A stretch of 64,000 nt of DNA, from contig NZ_KB891217.1 in assembly GCF_000373365.1 (NCBI RefSeq), forward strand, positions 1 to 64,000, given 5' to 3'. Below, piece by piece: positions 1-7,508 of the stretch. The position numbers were made by a program, and so were the translations under genes. The notes below the pieces were generated by a model. The model searched no databases. It saw nothing but the letters and a program-made list of their open reading frames with translations, and had not been told where the DNA came from. Numbering within the stretch: the first letter of the stretch is position 1; each line of letters begins with the position of its first letter. This stretch comes from Parafrankia discariae (GTDB lineage Bacteria; Actinomycetota; Actinomycetes; Frankiales; Frankiaceae).

Positions 1-258
1 GTAGTCCCGGACGTCGTCACGGACCCCGTCCACGTCCCAGTCCGCACGGCGCAGCAACCGCTGCATCCCGTCCGGGGACCGTTCACCGGCCCGTTCCGCC
101 AGCGTCCACCCGTTCTTGCGGTCCAAACCGGCGACCAGCCCGGACACATACTCACTGGCCCGCCGGCGTGGCTCCGCCCGACCGAACCGGCCCCCGATCC
201 GCCCACACAGCCCGTCCAGCTCGCCAGCCCACGCCTCCACCACCACAACGCAGATCAT
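1..258 (-). CDS. IS701-family DDE transposase, N-terminal fragment
   Basis: Reading leftward from an ATG at 258, the frame stays open to the window edge (86 codons). It contains the hallmark N-terminal block of IS701-type transposases: EPRRRASEYVSGL, then DRKNGWTLAERAGE, then DGMQRLLRRADWDVD and VRDDVRDY. In the family this region precedes the RNase H-like DDE catalytic core, which is not visible here. The product would cut and paste its own element. The gene is truncated only by the window, so whether it is intact cannot be judged. It is unrelated to the surrounding phage genes. Confidence 0.82.
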   Translation of the reverse strand, partial: MICVVVVEAWAGELDGLCGRIGGRFGRAEPRRRASEYVSGLVAGLDRKNGWTLAERAGERSPDGMQRLLRRADWDVDGVRDDVRDY

Positions 259-292
259 CCACCACGACCACCAAGTGCCGTTGCAGTACTAA
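1..292 (-). mobile_element. End of an IS701-family insertion sequence (continues past the left edge)
   Basis: The leftmost bases hold the 5' end of a transposase reading leftward out of the window, preceded by about 35 bases before the first phage-like gene (stop at 309). The right boundary of the element is not resolved; about 275-300 is inferred from where the phage operon ends. The partner inverted repeat and target duplication would lie outside the window. Insertion just behind the last gene of the operon suggests a neutral landing site. Confidence 0.6.
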
Positions 293-308
293 CGCGGCGG
301 CTGAACGG

Positions 309-572
309 TCACGGCTCGTGGTGGTAGATCAGATGGCCGTGGTCCTGGACCGGCTGCCCGCCCTCGCTGTCCTGCCGGCGGTAGGTCACCGTGCTGCCCG
401 GAGCGACCGCGTCCGGGACCAGACCAGAACCCCCCTGGCCGTGCGGCGTGAGCGGCGCCAGGTAGAACGCGAGGCGGAAGCCGGCGTGCGCGGTGGCGAC
501 CACCCGGCCGCCGAGGGGGCCGTCGACCAGGCGGACGACGTACCTCTCCACGGCCTGCGGCGGGCGGCTCAC
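309..572 (-). CDS. Small phage protein, paralogue of the upstream gene
   Basis: This 87-residue protein of unknown function starts at a GTG overlapping the previous stop (GTGA), so it is translationally coupled. It shares RLVDGPL near the N-terminus, a central hydrophobic FYL/FHL patch and a YR-rich C-terminus ending in HEP with the gene at 569-769, so the two are tandem paralogues. It is the last gene of the 9.4-0.3 kb leftward operon. No catalytic motif or membrane segment is visible. Confidence 0.75.
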   Translation of the reverse strand: MSRPPQAVERYVVRLVDGPLGGRVVATAHAGFRLAFYLAPLTPHGQGGSGLVPDAVAPGSTVTYRRQDSEGGQPVQDHGHLIYHHEP

Positions 573-769
573 GGCTCGTGCCGGTAGACCAGGTCATCCC
601 CGTCCACCGCCGGGTGCCCGGCCTCGGTGGTCTCCTGTCGGTAGCTGACCGGGCCGTCGGCGAGGTGGAACACGAGGCGACTGTCGAGGCTGGGCACGGT
701 CACGCGGATGCCGTTGAGAGGACCATCGACCAGGCGCGCGCCCGGCCCGTCGGCCGGGTTCACGGTCAC
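569..769 (-). CDS. Small phage protein, paralogue of the downstream gene
   Basis: The 66-residue product starts at a GTG at 769 that overlaps the upstream stop codon (GTGA). A longer frame with an ATG at 823 exists but would overlap the upstream gene by 58 bases. It shares the LVDGPL...YR...Y.HEP layout with its downstream neighbour and probably arose by tandem duplication. The function is unknown. Confidence 0.7.
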   Translation of the reverse strand: MTVNPADGPGARLVDGPLNGIRVTVPSLDSRLVFHLADGPVSYRQETTEAGHPAVDGDDLVYRHEP

Positions 770-1098
770 GGGTTGTACCAGGGGATCGCGCAGTGGACAC
801 CGAGCGTCTCGCCGTGCGTGCACCGCATGTGGAGCTGGATGCCCGCCGCCGGTGCCAGCTTGGTCAGGCCCTCGCCGGTGCCGGTGCCGCGCCTGCCAGA
901 TGCCGGGGTGCCTTTCGCGGTCAGCCGCTTCGCGCGCCCGGAGAAGAACACGCGGACGAGCGGCTCGGCGCTGTCGGGTAGGCCAGCCTGGTCGCAGCGG
1001 CCGAGGAAGTCCCGGAGGTCAGCGAGGGTGAGCGGCTTCCCGGTGTGGGTGGTGACCTCGGCGCTGATCTGCGCGCCGGGCCTCATGGTGCCGCTCAC
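766..1098 (-). CDS. Hypothetical phage protein
   Basis: A 110-residue protein from a GTG coupled to the upstream stop (GTGA at 1098-1095); an in-frame ATG lies at 1086. It is rich in Gly, Thr and Arg and has a C-terminal stretch with two Cys and two His (MRCTHGETLGVHC), possibly a metal site. The family was not recognised. It belongs to the coupled leftward operon of small proteins. Confidence 0.7.
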   Translation of the reverse strand: MSGTMRPGAQISAEVTTHTGKPLTLADLRDFLGRCDQAGLPDSAEPLVRVFFSGRAKRLTAKGTPASGRRGTGTGEGLTKLAPAAGIQLHMRCTHGETLGVHCAIPWYNP

Positions 1099-1364
1099 CG
1101 GCCTGCGCTCCGGACGCGAAGCCCGAACCCGTAGCCGGCCCAGAGAGCGTCATCCCCGAATGCTGCGACCATGCGGGAAAAGAGATAGAGCGCCTCATGC
1201 GCGGTGAGCTGGTCGCGTGGGGTGGCTTCCAACCGGGCCAGCTCCGCGGCGGCCTCGGCGCGTTCGCGCCGGTCGGCGATGTCGGAGTCGACGGCTTGGG
1301 CGCGCTCGTTGGAGGCGGCCATCCGGGTGACGCGACGGGCCGCGGCGGTGCTGGGCTTACACAT
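1095..1364 (-). CDS. Hypothetical small helical protein
   Basis: An 89-residue Ala/Arg/Glu-rich protein, predicted to be mostly helical, from an ATG at 1364 that overlaps the upstream stop by 8 bases. The middle (about residues 30-60) has the heptad look of a short coiled coil. The N-terminus CKPSTAAARRVTR is basic. The function was not recognised. Confidence 0.7.
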   Translation of the reverse strand: MCKPSTAAARRVTRMAASNERAQAVDSDIADRRERAEAAAELARLEATPRDQLTAHEALYLFSRMVAAFGDDALWAGYGFGLRVRSAGR

Positions 1365-1569
1365 CGCCGGCCCCCTCGTCGAGCGGGCGGTACATCCCCG
1401 GCCGCAGGGTGGGCGGGTTGTCGCTGATGAACCTTTTGAACTCGTCGGCTATCTGCGGCCAGGCCGTTCCACCGTCGTGGTCGAGCGGACTGCCGTGGTC
1501 GTAGTAGTCGAGGCCGTCGGTGGACGGGACGGCCTGCCCGCCGGGGTAGAGGTTCTCGCTGGGTGTCAC
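1357..1569 (-). CDS. Hypothetical 70-residue protein
   Basis: It starts at a GTG overlapping the HNH gene's stop (GTGA at 1569-1566). The open frame extends further upstream, but that part lies inside the HNH gene and looks like out-of-frame Arg/Pro shadow sequence, so the short form is preferred. The product is acidic, with many Asp, Tyr and Pro (DGLDYYDHGSPLDHDGG). No family was recognised. Confidence 0.65.
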   Translation of the reverse strand: MTPSENLYPGGQAVPSTDGLDYYDHGSPLDHDGGTAWPQIADEFKRFISDNPPTLRPGMYRPLDEGAGDV

Positions 1570-2132
1570 GGCCACACCTCCGGTTGGCGATCTTCCTGCT
1601 GGTGCCAGTATCGCCGGACCGCGCGCACTGGCCAGCGCGAACCGACCACGATCCACGTCGCGGCGCGCAGTGTCACTCCTGCTCCGCGGAGCCACCGGTC
1701 CCACCGGTGCACCGTGGTGTGGCAGCGGTAGCAGATCGGCATCAGGTCCCGGTCCGGTTCGGTGCCGCCGCCGGCCTGCGCGTAGTCGAGGTGGTGGGCG
1801 TGGAACTGCCCGCCGCCGGCCTGCCAGGGTCGGGCGCAGACCCGGCACGGCCGGCGGCCGAGCTCACGTAGCCAGCGTGCTCGGCGGGCCCGCCACTGCG
1901 GGCCGCGGATGTACTCCTGGTGGGAGCGGTAGCCGTGCGCGCGCAGGGTCCGGGCGAACCGGTGCCGCTCGATCCGCCTGTCGACCCGGCCGGCGGTGGG
2001 GGCCAGGGCGACGGCGACGAGGACCACCCCAGCCAGGGTGACCCGCCCTTCGGCGAGCGCAGCCCCTCCGTGGACGAGCCAGCCGGCGGCGGTGAAGACG
2101 GCGAGCACGGCGCCGAAGGGCAGGTCACCCAC
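1566..2132 (-). CDS. HNH endonuclease with N-terminal membrane segments
   Basis: This HNH-type nuclease has, counted from an upstream GTG at 2189, Cys115-x2-Cys118, an HAHHLDY block (residues 130-136) and a CYRCHTTVH block (residues 153-161). These supply the structural Zn ligands and the catalytic beta-beta-alpha-metal His. HNH proteins of this kind are common in actinophages, either near terminases or as free-standing nucleases. Unusually, two hydrophobic segments (about residues 24-42 and 48-65) precede the nuclease. The start chosen is a GTG at 2132, giving an 8-bp overlap with the upstream stop and a GAGGTG ribosome site; the GTG at 2189 has no clear site. Confidence 0.8.
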   Translation of the reverse strand: MGDLPFGAVLAVFTAAGWLVHGGAALAEGRVTLAGVVLVAVALAPTAGRVDRRIERHRFARTLRAHGYRSHQEYIRGPQWRARRARWLRELGRRPCRVCARPWQAGGGQFHAHHLDYAQAGGGTEPDRDLMPICYRCHTTVHRWDRWLRGAGVTLRAATWIVVGSRWPVRAVRRYWHQQEDRQPEVWP

Positions 2133-2541
2133 GGCCAGCACCTCGGCCGGCCGGCGGCGGGCAGGACGGGTTCCACTGGGGGCCGTCACGCACCCACAGG
2201 CACTGGCCAGCCTGCCGGGCCTGCTCGACGGTCCAGCGGGTGCCGTCTGCCATCGTCGCGTCGACTGCGACCGCGCCGTCCGGGGACAGCGCGGTGAGTC
2301 GGCCGCAGCGGCACCGGGCTCCGGTCAGGAGCCGGCGCGCGAGTCCTTCCGCAGCGGCTTCGGGGGTGGGGTGGTCGTCCGCGATGATGCGGGCGCTTTT
2401 GTATTCGGCGCTGGCCCACCAGCGGGGGTTGGTCGGGTCGTCGTCGAGGTGGCCGACCTCGAAGCCGCGGGCGCCGGTGCGTCCGACGAGGTTCGCGGTG
2501 GCGAGAATGATGTCTCGCTGTATGGCGGGGGTGTTAGGCAC
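2125..2541 (-). CDS. Hypothetical phage protein with CxC motif
   Basis: A 138-residue protein whose start overlaps the upstream stop by 8 bases. It contains a central ARCRCGRLT motif (about residues 75-83) and a C-terminal Trp-containing segment with ARQAGQCLWVRDGPQWNPS, reminiscent of small phage proteins carrying domain fragments. The N-terminal half (IILATANLVGRTGARGFEVGHLDDD) looks folded and acidic. The function is unknown. Confidence 0.7.
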   Translation of the reverse strand: MPNTPAIQRDIILATANLVGRTGARGFEVGHLDDDPTNPRWWASAEYKSARIIADDHPTPEAAAEGLARRLLTGARCRCGRLTALSPDGAVAVDATMADGTRWTVEQARQAGQCLWVRDGPQWNPSCPPPAGRGAGRG

Positions 2542-2848
2542 GGTCGCCGCCGGCTGCGGCTCGTGCGGCGAGTTTCGACCCGGCGATGATCCCGTTGGTG
2601 CCGGAGATGTTCCCGGTTGGGATGTCGTCGAGCGACTGCCCGGTGGCCGTGTCCTGGATGCGGGTCGTGGGCTGGCCGCTGCCGGGGCACGTCGTGTCGC
2701 CAGCGGTGGTGCTGTGGCGGCTGACCCTGTTCCCGCGCGAGTGGTCCGCTCGGCCTCGGCCGAACGTCGGTGAGCGGGACATCAGCCCCACGAGCCGCTG
2801 GCACGTGGGGCACTCGCCCTTGATCCTGGTCTTGCGTGAGTTCGTCAT
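2534..2848 (-). CDS. Zinc-ribbon phage protein
   Basis: A 104-residue protein with GECPTCQRLV near the N-terminus and a later H..TTAGDTTCPGSGQP, giving a Cys-x2-Cys ... His ... Cys pattern typical of small actinophage zinc-binding proteins. The C-terminal half is low in complexity (Gly, Ala, Thr). Its start overlaps the YkgJ-like gene by 4 bases and its end overlaps the next gene by 8. A nucleic-acid or metal-binding role is inferred only from the motif. Confidence 0.72.
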   Translation of the reverse strand: MTNSRKTRIKGECPTCQRLVGLMSRSPTFGRGRADHSRGNRVSRHSTTAGDTTCPGSGQPTTRIQDTATGQSLDDIPTGNISGTNGIIAGSKLAARAAAGGDRA

Positions 2849-3237
2849 CGGCGCTGCTCCTTGTTGATCTGTTCGACGTCGAGCATCACGACGGCGGCGT
2901 TCCTGGCGGGCATCAGTCCGCCGGCTGGGGTGCAGCCGTGCTCACAGGGCAAGACCTCCGAGGAGCCGAACAGCCGGCACACAGCCGGCCGGGCCTGGTA
3001 GACCGAGCACCGGCCGGCCTGGTCCAACGCCGAGCACGGCCGTTCGGGGTCGGCGAACTTGAGTGGGAGCCGGCGGCCGGTCTCCCGGTAGATCCGCTGC
3101 TGTTCGGCGCGGGTCATGCCCATGCTGTGGCAGCCGTCCTGGCACAGGCCCTTGCAGCCGGCGTCCGGGACCCGCGCGTATACGGCGTCGAGCTGCTCAG
3201 CGACGGATGGTGGCCGGCGCTGACGGTGGCGACTCAT
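2845..3237 (-). CDS. YkgJ-family cysteine-cluster protein
   Basis: A 130-residue protein with the spaced cysteines of the YkgJ/CxxCxxCC (UPF0153) family: GCKGLCQDGCHSMG early on, then CSALDQAGRCSVYQARPAVCRLFG, then CEHGC. Members are thought to chelate zinc or an Fe-S cluster; the biochemical role is not established. The start is an ATG at 3237 overlapping the upstream stop (ATGA). A longer frame upstream is judged to be shadow sequence. It sits in the coupled operon of small metal-binding proteins. Confidence 0.8.
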   Translation of the reverse strand: MSRHRQRRPPSVAEQLDAVYARVPDAGCKGLCQDGCHSMGMTRAEQQRIYRETGRRLPLKFADPERPCSALDQAGRCSVYQARPAVCRLFGSSEVLPCEHGCTPAGGLMPARNAAVVMLDVEQINKEQRR

Positions 3238-3665
3238 GGGCGCACTGGCCGGGTGGGCCGCGCGGGGCGGATGTGCCCGTAGACGCGCCACCCCGAGTCG
3301 ACGGCGTTCGTCAGTTCCCGATCGAGGACGGCCTGCCGGTCGCCGGCCGTCACGGTGGTGCGGTCCGCGGCCGGCACCGGGCGCCTGACCGGCCGGCTTC
3401 TACGGGCCGGCGGTACCGGCCGGCTGGCGGCTTCCCGTAGCTGGGCCAGTTCGGCCGTAGCCCGGTCGAGCGCCGCGCGGGCTTCCGCGATGCACCTGCC
3501 GGCCTGGTCCAAGCGGTCGGCGGGGGTGGTGTTCTGCGCGGTGCCGATGACGTGGGCGATGGCCCGGTCGATGGGGGGCTGCGCGGCCCGTAGCGCGTCG
3601 TACGCGGAGACCGCGGCTATGGCGCTGCCGTACCGGCCGGGGGTCTCGGGCGCGGTGCCGTTCAC
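3234..3665 (-). CDS. Hypothetical helical, basic-tailed phage protein
   Basis: A 143-residue protein from a GTG coupled to the upstream stop (GTGA at 3665). Residues 15-85 are Ala-rich and likely helical (IAEARAALDRATAELAQLRE); a basic, Pro-rich linker follows (RPVPPARRSRPVRRPVP), and the C-terminus is compact. The open frame continues upstream only as Arg-rich shadow of the neighbouring gene. No family was recognised; nucleic-acid binding is conceivable from the charge. Confidence 0.65.
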   Translation of the reverse strand: MNGTAPETPGRYGSAIAAVSAYDALRAAQPPIDRAIAHVIGTAQNTTPADRLDQAGRCIAEARAALDRATAELAQLREAASRPVPPARRSRPVRRPVPAADRTTVTAGDRQAVLDRELTNAVDSGWRVYGHIRPARPTRPVRP

Positions 3666-4033
3666 CGCTGGCCTGCTATCTGGGGCTGGCCGGCGGCGGC
3701 CTCGTAGGCGGCGAGCATCTCGGCGAAGGAGGGCCACAGGTCGAGGCCGTCGCAGGCGTCCCGGATCGCGGCGGCTGGGATGCGGCCGGTCGAGTTCGCG
3801 AACCTGACCCGGATGTTGGAGAAGCCCTCGACGGCGATGTAGCCGCGGCACGCAGTCTCGGCGCCCTCGGTGGAGTGATGGCAGGCCATGATCGGCCGGA
3901 AGTCGTCGCCGGGCCCGACGGTGCTGACCAGGCCGCGCATCAGCTCCAGGTCGAACCGGGGGATGTCCGCGCCGCCGACGGTGCTCGACCGGCGCCACGG
4001 GCAGGTCCCGCACGGGGTGAGCGGCTCAGCCAT
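3662..4033 (-). CDS. DUF6283-like phage protein
   Basis: A 123-residue protein starting at an ATG at 4033 (8-bp overlap with the upstream stop). It has the signature CGTCPWRR at the N-terminus and later ACHHSTEGAETACRGYIAV, the Cys-x2-CPWR ... C-H ... E ... C-x-GY arrangement seen in DUF6283-type actinophage proteins. The conserved Cys and His probably bind a metal. No enzymatic role is known to me. An upstream extension of this frame was rejected as shadow. Confidence 0.78.
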   Translation of the reverse strand: MAEPLTPCGTCPWRRSSTVGGADIPRFDLELMRGLVSTVGPGDDFRPIMACHHSTEGAETACRGYIAVEGFSNIRVRFANSTGRIPAAAIRDACDGLDLWPSFAEMLAAYEAAAGQPQIAGQR

Positions 4034-4760
4034 CGTGGCCCGCCCCCGGCGTGGTGACGGACGCTGGTGGCCAGTTGTCGGCGGGTGGGTAGTCCTCGTG
4101 TTCGTGGGGGCCGTCGTGGCCCGCGTTGTAGGTGCAGACGAACACGTGGCCCCGGATACGGGTATTGCCGCCGCAGAGCCGGCGCGGGGCGAGGCGTGCG
4201 CCGCCGGACGGCGGGGCCTCCCCGGGGGTGGCGTTAATGGCCTCGCGGATGCGGGCCGCGGCGTGGCCGAGGACGGCGCGCTCACTAGTCATCGCCGCGT
4301 TGATCCCTGATTTGTCAGCGGCGATCCGTTCCAGCTCGGCTGCCACATCCTGCACTGCTCGTACCCGCGCCTCGGCGCGGTCCGCGCGGCGCTGGTAGGA
4401 GAACGCGGCCCGTGCGTTGAGTCCGGTCCAGCGTTCATGTGTAGCGGCGTCGTTGCGCGCGGCCACGAGTTCCGCCTGTAGCTCAGCGACCTGGGCGCGG
4501 AGCCGGCCGGCTTCCTCGATGGCGCCGCGCCATGGGTTGTTGCCGGTGGTGTGTTCGCCGATGACCTCTCGGGGGGCGATGGCGTAGGCCATGCGGTCGG
4601 CCCACTCGTGGTAGCGGTCGCGGTCCTCGATGGCGAGTTCCTCGGCGCGTTCCGCTTTCGTGACCTGGGAGCGGAGTCGGCGCACTTCGGCGATCAGGCG
4701 GCGGGTCATGTCCAACATGGCGATCCGCCGGTCGATCGCGTCGAGATCTAGTTCAGGCAC
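4026..4760 (-). CDS. Coiled-coil phage protein with C-terminal Cys/His tail
   Basis: A 244-residue protein from a GTG at 4760 (GTGCCTGA, 8-bp overlap). Residues about 10-60 and 75-175 are long charged helices (VRRLRSQVTKAERAEELAIED; RLRAQVAELQAELVAARND) typical of coiled coils. The last 50 residues contain RLCGGNTRIRGHVFVCTYNAGHDGPHEH, a Cys/His motif that recurs in actinophage proteins and may bind zinc. The function is unknown; it could be a structural adaptor or a regulator. Confidence 0.72.
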   Translation of the reverse strand: MPELDLDAIDRRIAMLDMTRRLIAEVRRLRSQVTKAERAEELAIEDRDRYHEWADRMAYAIAPREVIGEHTTGNNPWRGAIEEAGRLRAQVAELQAELVAARNDAATHERWTGLNARAAFSYQRRADRAEARVRAVQDVAAELERIAADKSGINAAMTSERAVLGHAAARIREAINATPGEAPPSGGARLAPRRLCGGNTRIRGHVFVCTYNAGHDGPHEHEDYPPADNWPPASVTTPGAGHDG

Positions 4761-5043
4761 CGTCTGTCTCCTTGGCCGCTGGCGGGTCCAGCGCGGTGAC
4801 AAGGTGCGCGGGGAGCTGCCGCCAGTGGTCGACGGTCACCACCTCGTAGCCGTCGGGGTAACGCTGGTCAAGCGTGTCGCGCCGGTTCTCGAAGCTGGTC
4901 GTCAGGTCGGCGCGGAGCCACTCCGCGGAGGACGAGACGTGTCCCCAGAGCACGGTTCCGTCTTCGGTGATCAGACCTCCGATGATGTCGCCGTGGGGCC
5001 AGGCGCCGAACGGGGCGACGTAGACCTTGGGTAGGTCAGCCAC
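4753..5043 (-). CDS. Hypothetical 96-residue phage protein
   Basis: This small acidic protein begins MADLPKVYVAPFGAWPHGDIIGG and carries a WGHVSSSAEWLRADL segment. The composition suggests a small globular alpha/beta fold, with no Cys cluster or membrane segment. Both ends overlap neighbours by 8 bases, fixing it in the coupled operon. No family was recognised. Confidence 0.68.
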   Translation of the reverse strand: MADLPKVYVAPFGAWPHGDIIGGLITEDGTVLWGHVSSSAEWLRADLTTSFENRRDTLDQRYPDGYEVVTVDHWRQLPAHLVTALDPPAAKETDGA

Positions 5044-5611
5044 GCTCGCTCCCCTCGGCGGGAAGGGCCGGGCCCTCGGCCCGCACCCGGCGCCAGGTCT
5101 TCACAACGTTGCTGACCTGGCCCGGGTGCATCCACCGCGAAGACCGGGCGAGGATCGGATCGGCCTGCCGGGCGTCCTTCTCGTCGCCTTCCGCGGCGGG
5201 GGCGATCGCGCGGACATGAGCCATGCTGATCTGACCGGCCCGGAACGTCTTCGCGGTGACGGGGAGAACACGCAGCGCCCGGACGAGGCGGTGCACGTCC
5301 CCGGCCTCGCGGGCAGTGAGGCGGCATTCCTGCTGGAGCCAGCGGGCGAGCGTCGGCGCAGGCCCGTCGATGGCCCACCGTTCCCGTTGGTCGAACTCGT
5401 CGACGAGCGCGAGCCAGCGGGCCGCGGCGGCGTTGGCGATCTGGTGGGCGTCGACGACGAGCTGCGCGAGTTCGTCGTTCGTGACGGTGAGGGGGTCGTC
5501 TTTGGCGAGCTCGGCGACCAGGTCGTTAACGTCGGGCAGGTCGGCTGGTTCTTCCTCTGCGGTCTGGACTCGGTAGGTCCCGGTGCCGGCGCAGCGTGTG
5601 CGGTCAGACAT
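5036..5611 (-). CDS. DUF222/13E12-like helical protein
   Basis: A 191-residue protein starting at an ATG at 5611 (8-bp overlap). The central part (ARWLALVDEFDQRERWAIDG ... WLQQECRLTAREAGDVHRLVRAL ... GQISMAHVRAI) resembles the helical N-terminal DUF222 region of actinobacterial 13E12-repeat proteins, which usually also carry a C-terminal HNH domain; none is present here. It could be a DNA-associated or regulatory protein. The resemblance is by eye. Confidence 0.6.
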   Translation of the reverse strand: MSDRTRCAGTGTYRVQTAEEEPADLPDVNDLVAELAKDDPLTVTNDELAQLVVDAHQIANAAAARWLALVDEFDQRERWAIDGPAPTLARWLQQECRLTAREAGDVHRLVRALRVLPVTAKTFRAGQISMAHVRAIAPAAEGDEKDARQADPILARSSRWMHPGQVSNVVKTWRRVRAEGPALPAEGSERG

Positions 5612-7508
5612 TGCTGGGTCCTTCCTCAGCGCCGGCCGGTCCGTGTGTGAGGCGCCAGGCGGCGGCATGTTGGATCTCGACCCAGCCGAGCGGGGTCAGC
5701 TCCTTGACGGGGGTGTCCGGGGACCCGGCGGCGTTATGGCGGTCCCAGCCCCTGGGGCCTACGTGCCACCAGGCGCCTTCGGGCTGGCGGGCCCAGACGA
5801 TGGCGGGGTGGTCGCCGGTCTCGGCGTACAGCCGGGTGCGGGTGACGGGCTCGTCCTGCGCGGCGGCTGTCGGGCCGGGGAGGGCCTCGATGAGCAGGGC
5901 GGCGAGGTTGGCCAGGTCGTCCAGGTCGGACGGGTCGAAGTCGGTCCACTCGACGTCTTCGCGGAGCACCTTGACGACCGGGTGGATCTCGGGTTTCCAG
6001 GTGGCGTGCTCGCTGGTGCCCGGATCGGGGGCCTGGCGGGCCAGGTGCCCCGGCGAGCCGTCAGCGTCGTTGATCGCCTTGCGGATGCGCTGCGCCGAGC
6101 TGGTGAGCGCTGCTGCCGCCTCGGTGACTCCCAGTGCGTTCGGGTAGGCGCGGGCCTCGGCGTCGAGCTTGTCAGCGAGCGCGCTGAGGCTGCGGCGGAT
6201 TCGGCTGATGCCTTCCTCGGCGACTTCAGCGCGGACCTGCTCCTCGCTGGACCACTCGCGGGCGGGGGCGCTGGGGTCGAGCAAGCTGCGGACCGCGGTG
6301 CGGAGCTGGTCGACGTAGCTCCGTAGCGTCCAGACGTCGGGGTTGTGGGGGGCGTCCGCGCTTTCGGAGTCCGTCAAGGTGGAGGTCTCTTCCAGCAGGT
6401 CGCGGATCGCGAGCTTGCTGGTTCGTGCGTCCTCCGCGATGGCGCGGAAGATGGCGTCGTCCCCGGGGGTGAGGGGCTCCTCGACGACCAGCAGGACAGC
6501 GGGCGGCTGTTCCTGCGGGGCGGTGTCGCCGATGGCCTTGTAGAGGCGGTGTACGACCTGGCGGACCGTGATGGCCTCGGCGCCGGTCATCCCGTGGTGA
6601 CGCGCGACGGCTTCGGCGTCGAGTTGCGCGGCAAGGTCACGCACGCGGCCGAGTGCCGTCTCCGCGGTGTCGCGTTCCTCGCGGGACACCCCGTCGAACG
6701 CGCGCCAGGTCCGGACCGCCCGGGTGGCCAGGCTCTGGAGCTGGGCGAGTTCCCGCGCAGCGTCGGCGGCCCGGCGCTCGGCGTCGGCTGCGCGCTGACG
6801 TAGGCAGGTGGGGCACTCGTCGCGCACGTCGGGCAGGGGCCGGCCAGTGACGGCGGCGTCGAGTTCGGCGGGGCTGATGTCGCCGAGGGTCAGGCCGCAG
6901 CCGTTGCACGCGCGCTTGACGGTGATGCGCTGGGCGCCGGTCGGGGTGGTGGTGTCTTCGGTCCACGGGCGTGGCCGGTACTCGGCGGCTACGGGGGCGG
7001 GGGCCTGTCTGCTGCCGCCGTCGGGGGCGGGGGCGCCGCGTGCGCCGGCCAGCACCCAGCCGGCAATCAGTTCGATGTCGGCCTTGACGGGGGCCGACAG
7101 GTTGTTCTCGACCCACAGCAGCCTCCGGGCGGCCACCTCGATCTCGGCTGGCGGGGCCGGCAGGTCGGCGGTGGCCCGGGGCGTGCTGGTGGTGATGGCG
7201 TTCCGGACGGTGTGGGTCAGGACCGAGCTGATCGCACGGGCGGCAGCTGCCTGCGCGGCGGCGGTGACATGCTCGTGGTCGAGGCGGGCCAGCGCGCCGG
7301 TCACCATCTCGATGAAGTCGCGGGCCCAGATGCCGATGTCGTCGCCGCCGGGTGGGCCGGTGTATCCGCGGGCCTTCCAGTTCGCGGACCCGTCGATGAC
7401 GTCGATGAGCTTGTCGCGGATGTTGCGGTCGAGATCGCCGAGCGGGGGCAAAGGGTGACGGTGGTCGAGTAGGGCGCGCTCGACGTCGGGATCGAAGATG
7501 CCTCTCAA
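5604..7508 (-). CDS. Large multi-helix phage protein with zinc-ribbon knuckles
   Basis: The longest gene of the left operon (634 residues). The start is a TTG at 7508 overlapping the upstream stop (TTGA). Visible parts are an acidic N-terminal helical region; CNGCGLTLGD ... DECPTCLRQR, a Cys-x2-Cys pair repeated about 40 residues apart that looks like a zinc ribbon; long Ala/Arg/Glu helices; two segments each of the form RIR(R/K) ... (LGDTAPQE/INDAD); and a C-terminal domain rich in Trp (HPAIVWARQPEGAWWHVG). The last part resembles WW-rich phage domains of unknown role. No enzyme motif was found. It may act as a scaffold or DNA-binding factor. Confidence 0.65.
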   Translation of the reverse strand: MRGIFDPDVERALLDHRHPLPPLGDLDRNIRDKLIDVIDGSANWKARGYTGPPGGDDIGIWARDFIEMVTGALARLDHEHVTAAAQAAAARAISSVLTHTVRNAITTSTPRATADLPAPPAEIEVAARRLLWVENNLSAPVKADIELIAGWVLAGARGAPAPDGGSRQAPAPVAAEYRPRPWTEDTTTPTGAQRITVKRACNGCGLTLGDISPAELDAAVTGRPLPDVRDECPTCLRQRAADAERRAADAARELAQLQSLATRAVRTWRAFDGVSREERDTAETALGRVRDLAAQLDAEAVARHHGMTGAEAITVRQVVHRLYKAIGDTAPQEQPPAVLLVVEEPLTPGDDAIFRAIAEDARTSKLAIRDLLEETSTLTDSESADAPHNPDVWTLRSYVDQLRTAVRSLLDPSAPAREWSSEEQVRAEVAEEGISRIRRSLSALADKLDAEARAYPNALGVTEAAAALTSSAQRIRKAINDADGSPGHLARQAPDPGTSEHATWKPEIHPVVKVLREDVEWTDFDPSDLDDLANLAALLIEALPGPTAAAQDEPVTRTRLYAETGDHPAIVWARQPEGAWWHVGPRGWDRHNAAGSPDTPVKELTPLGWVEIQHAAAWRLTHGPAGAEEGPSNV

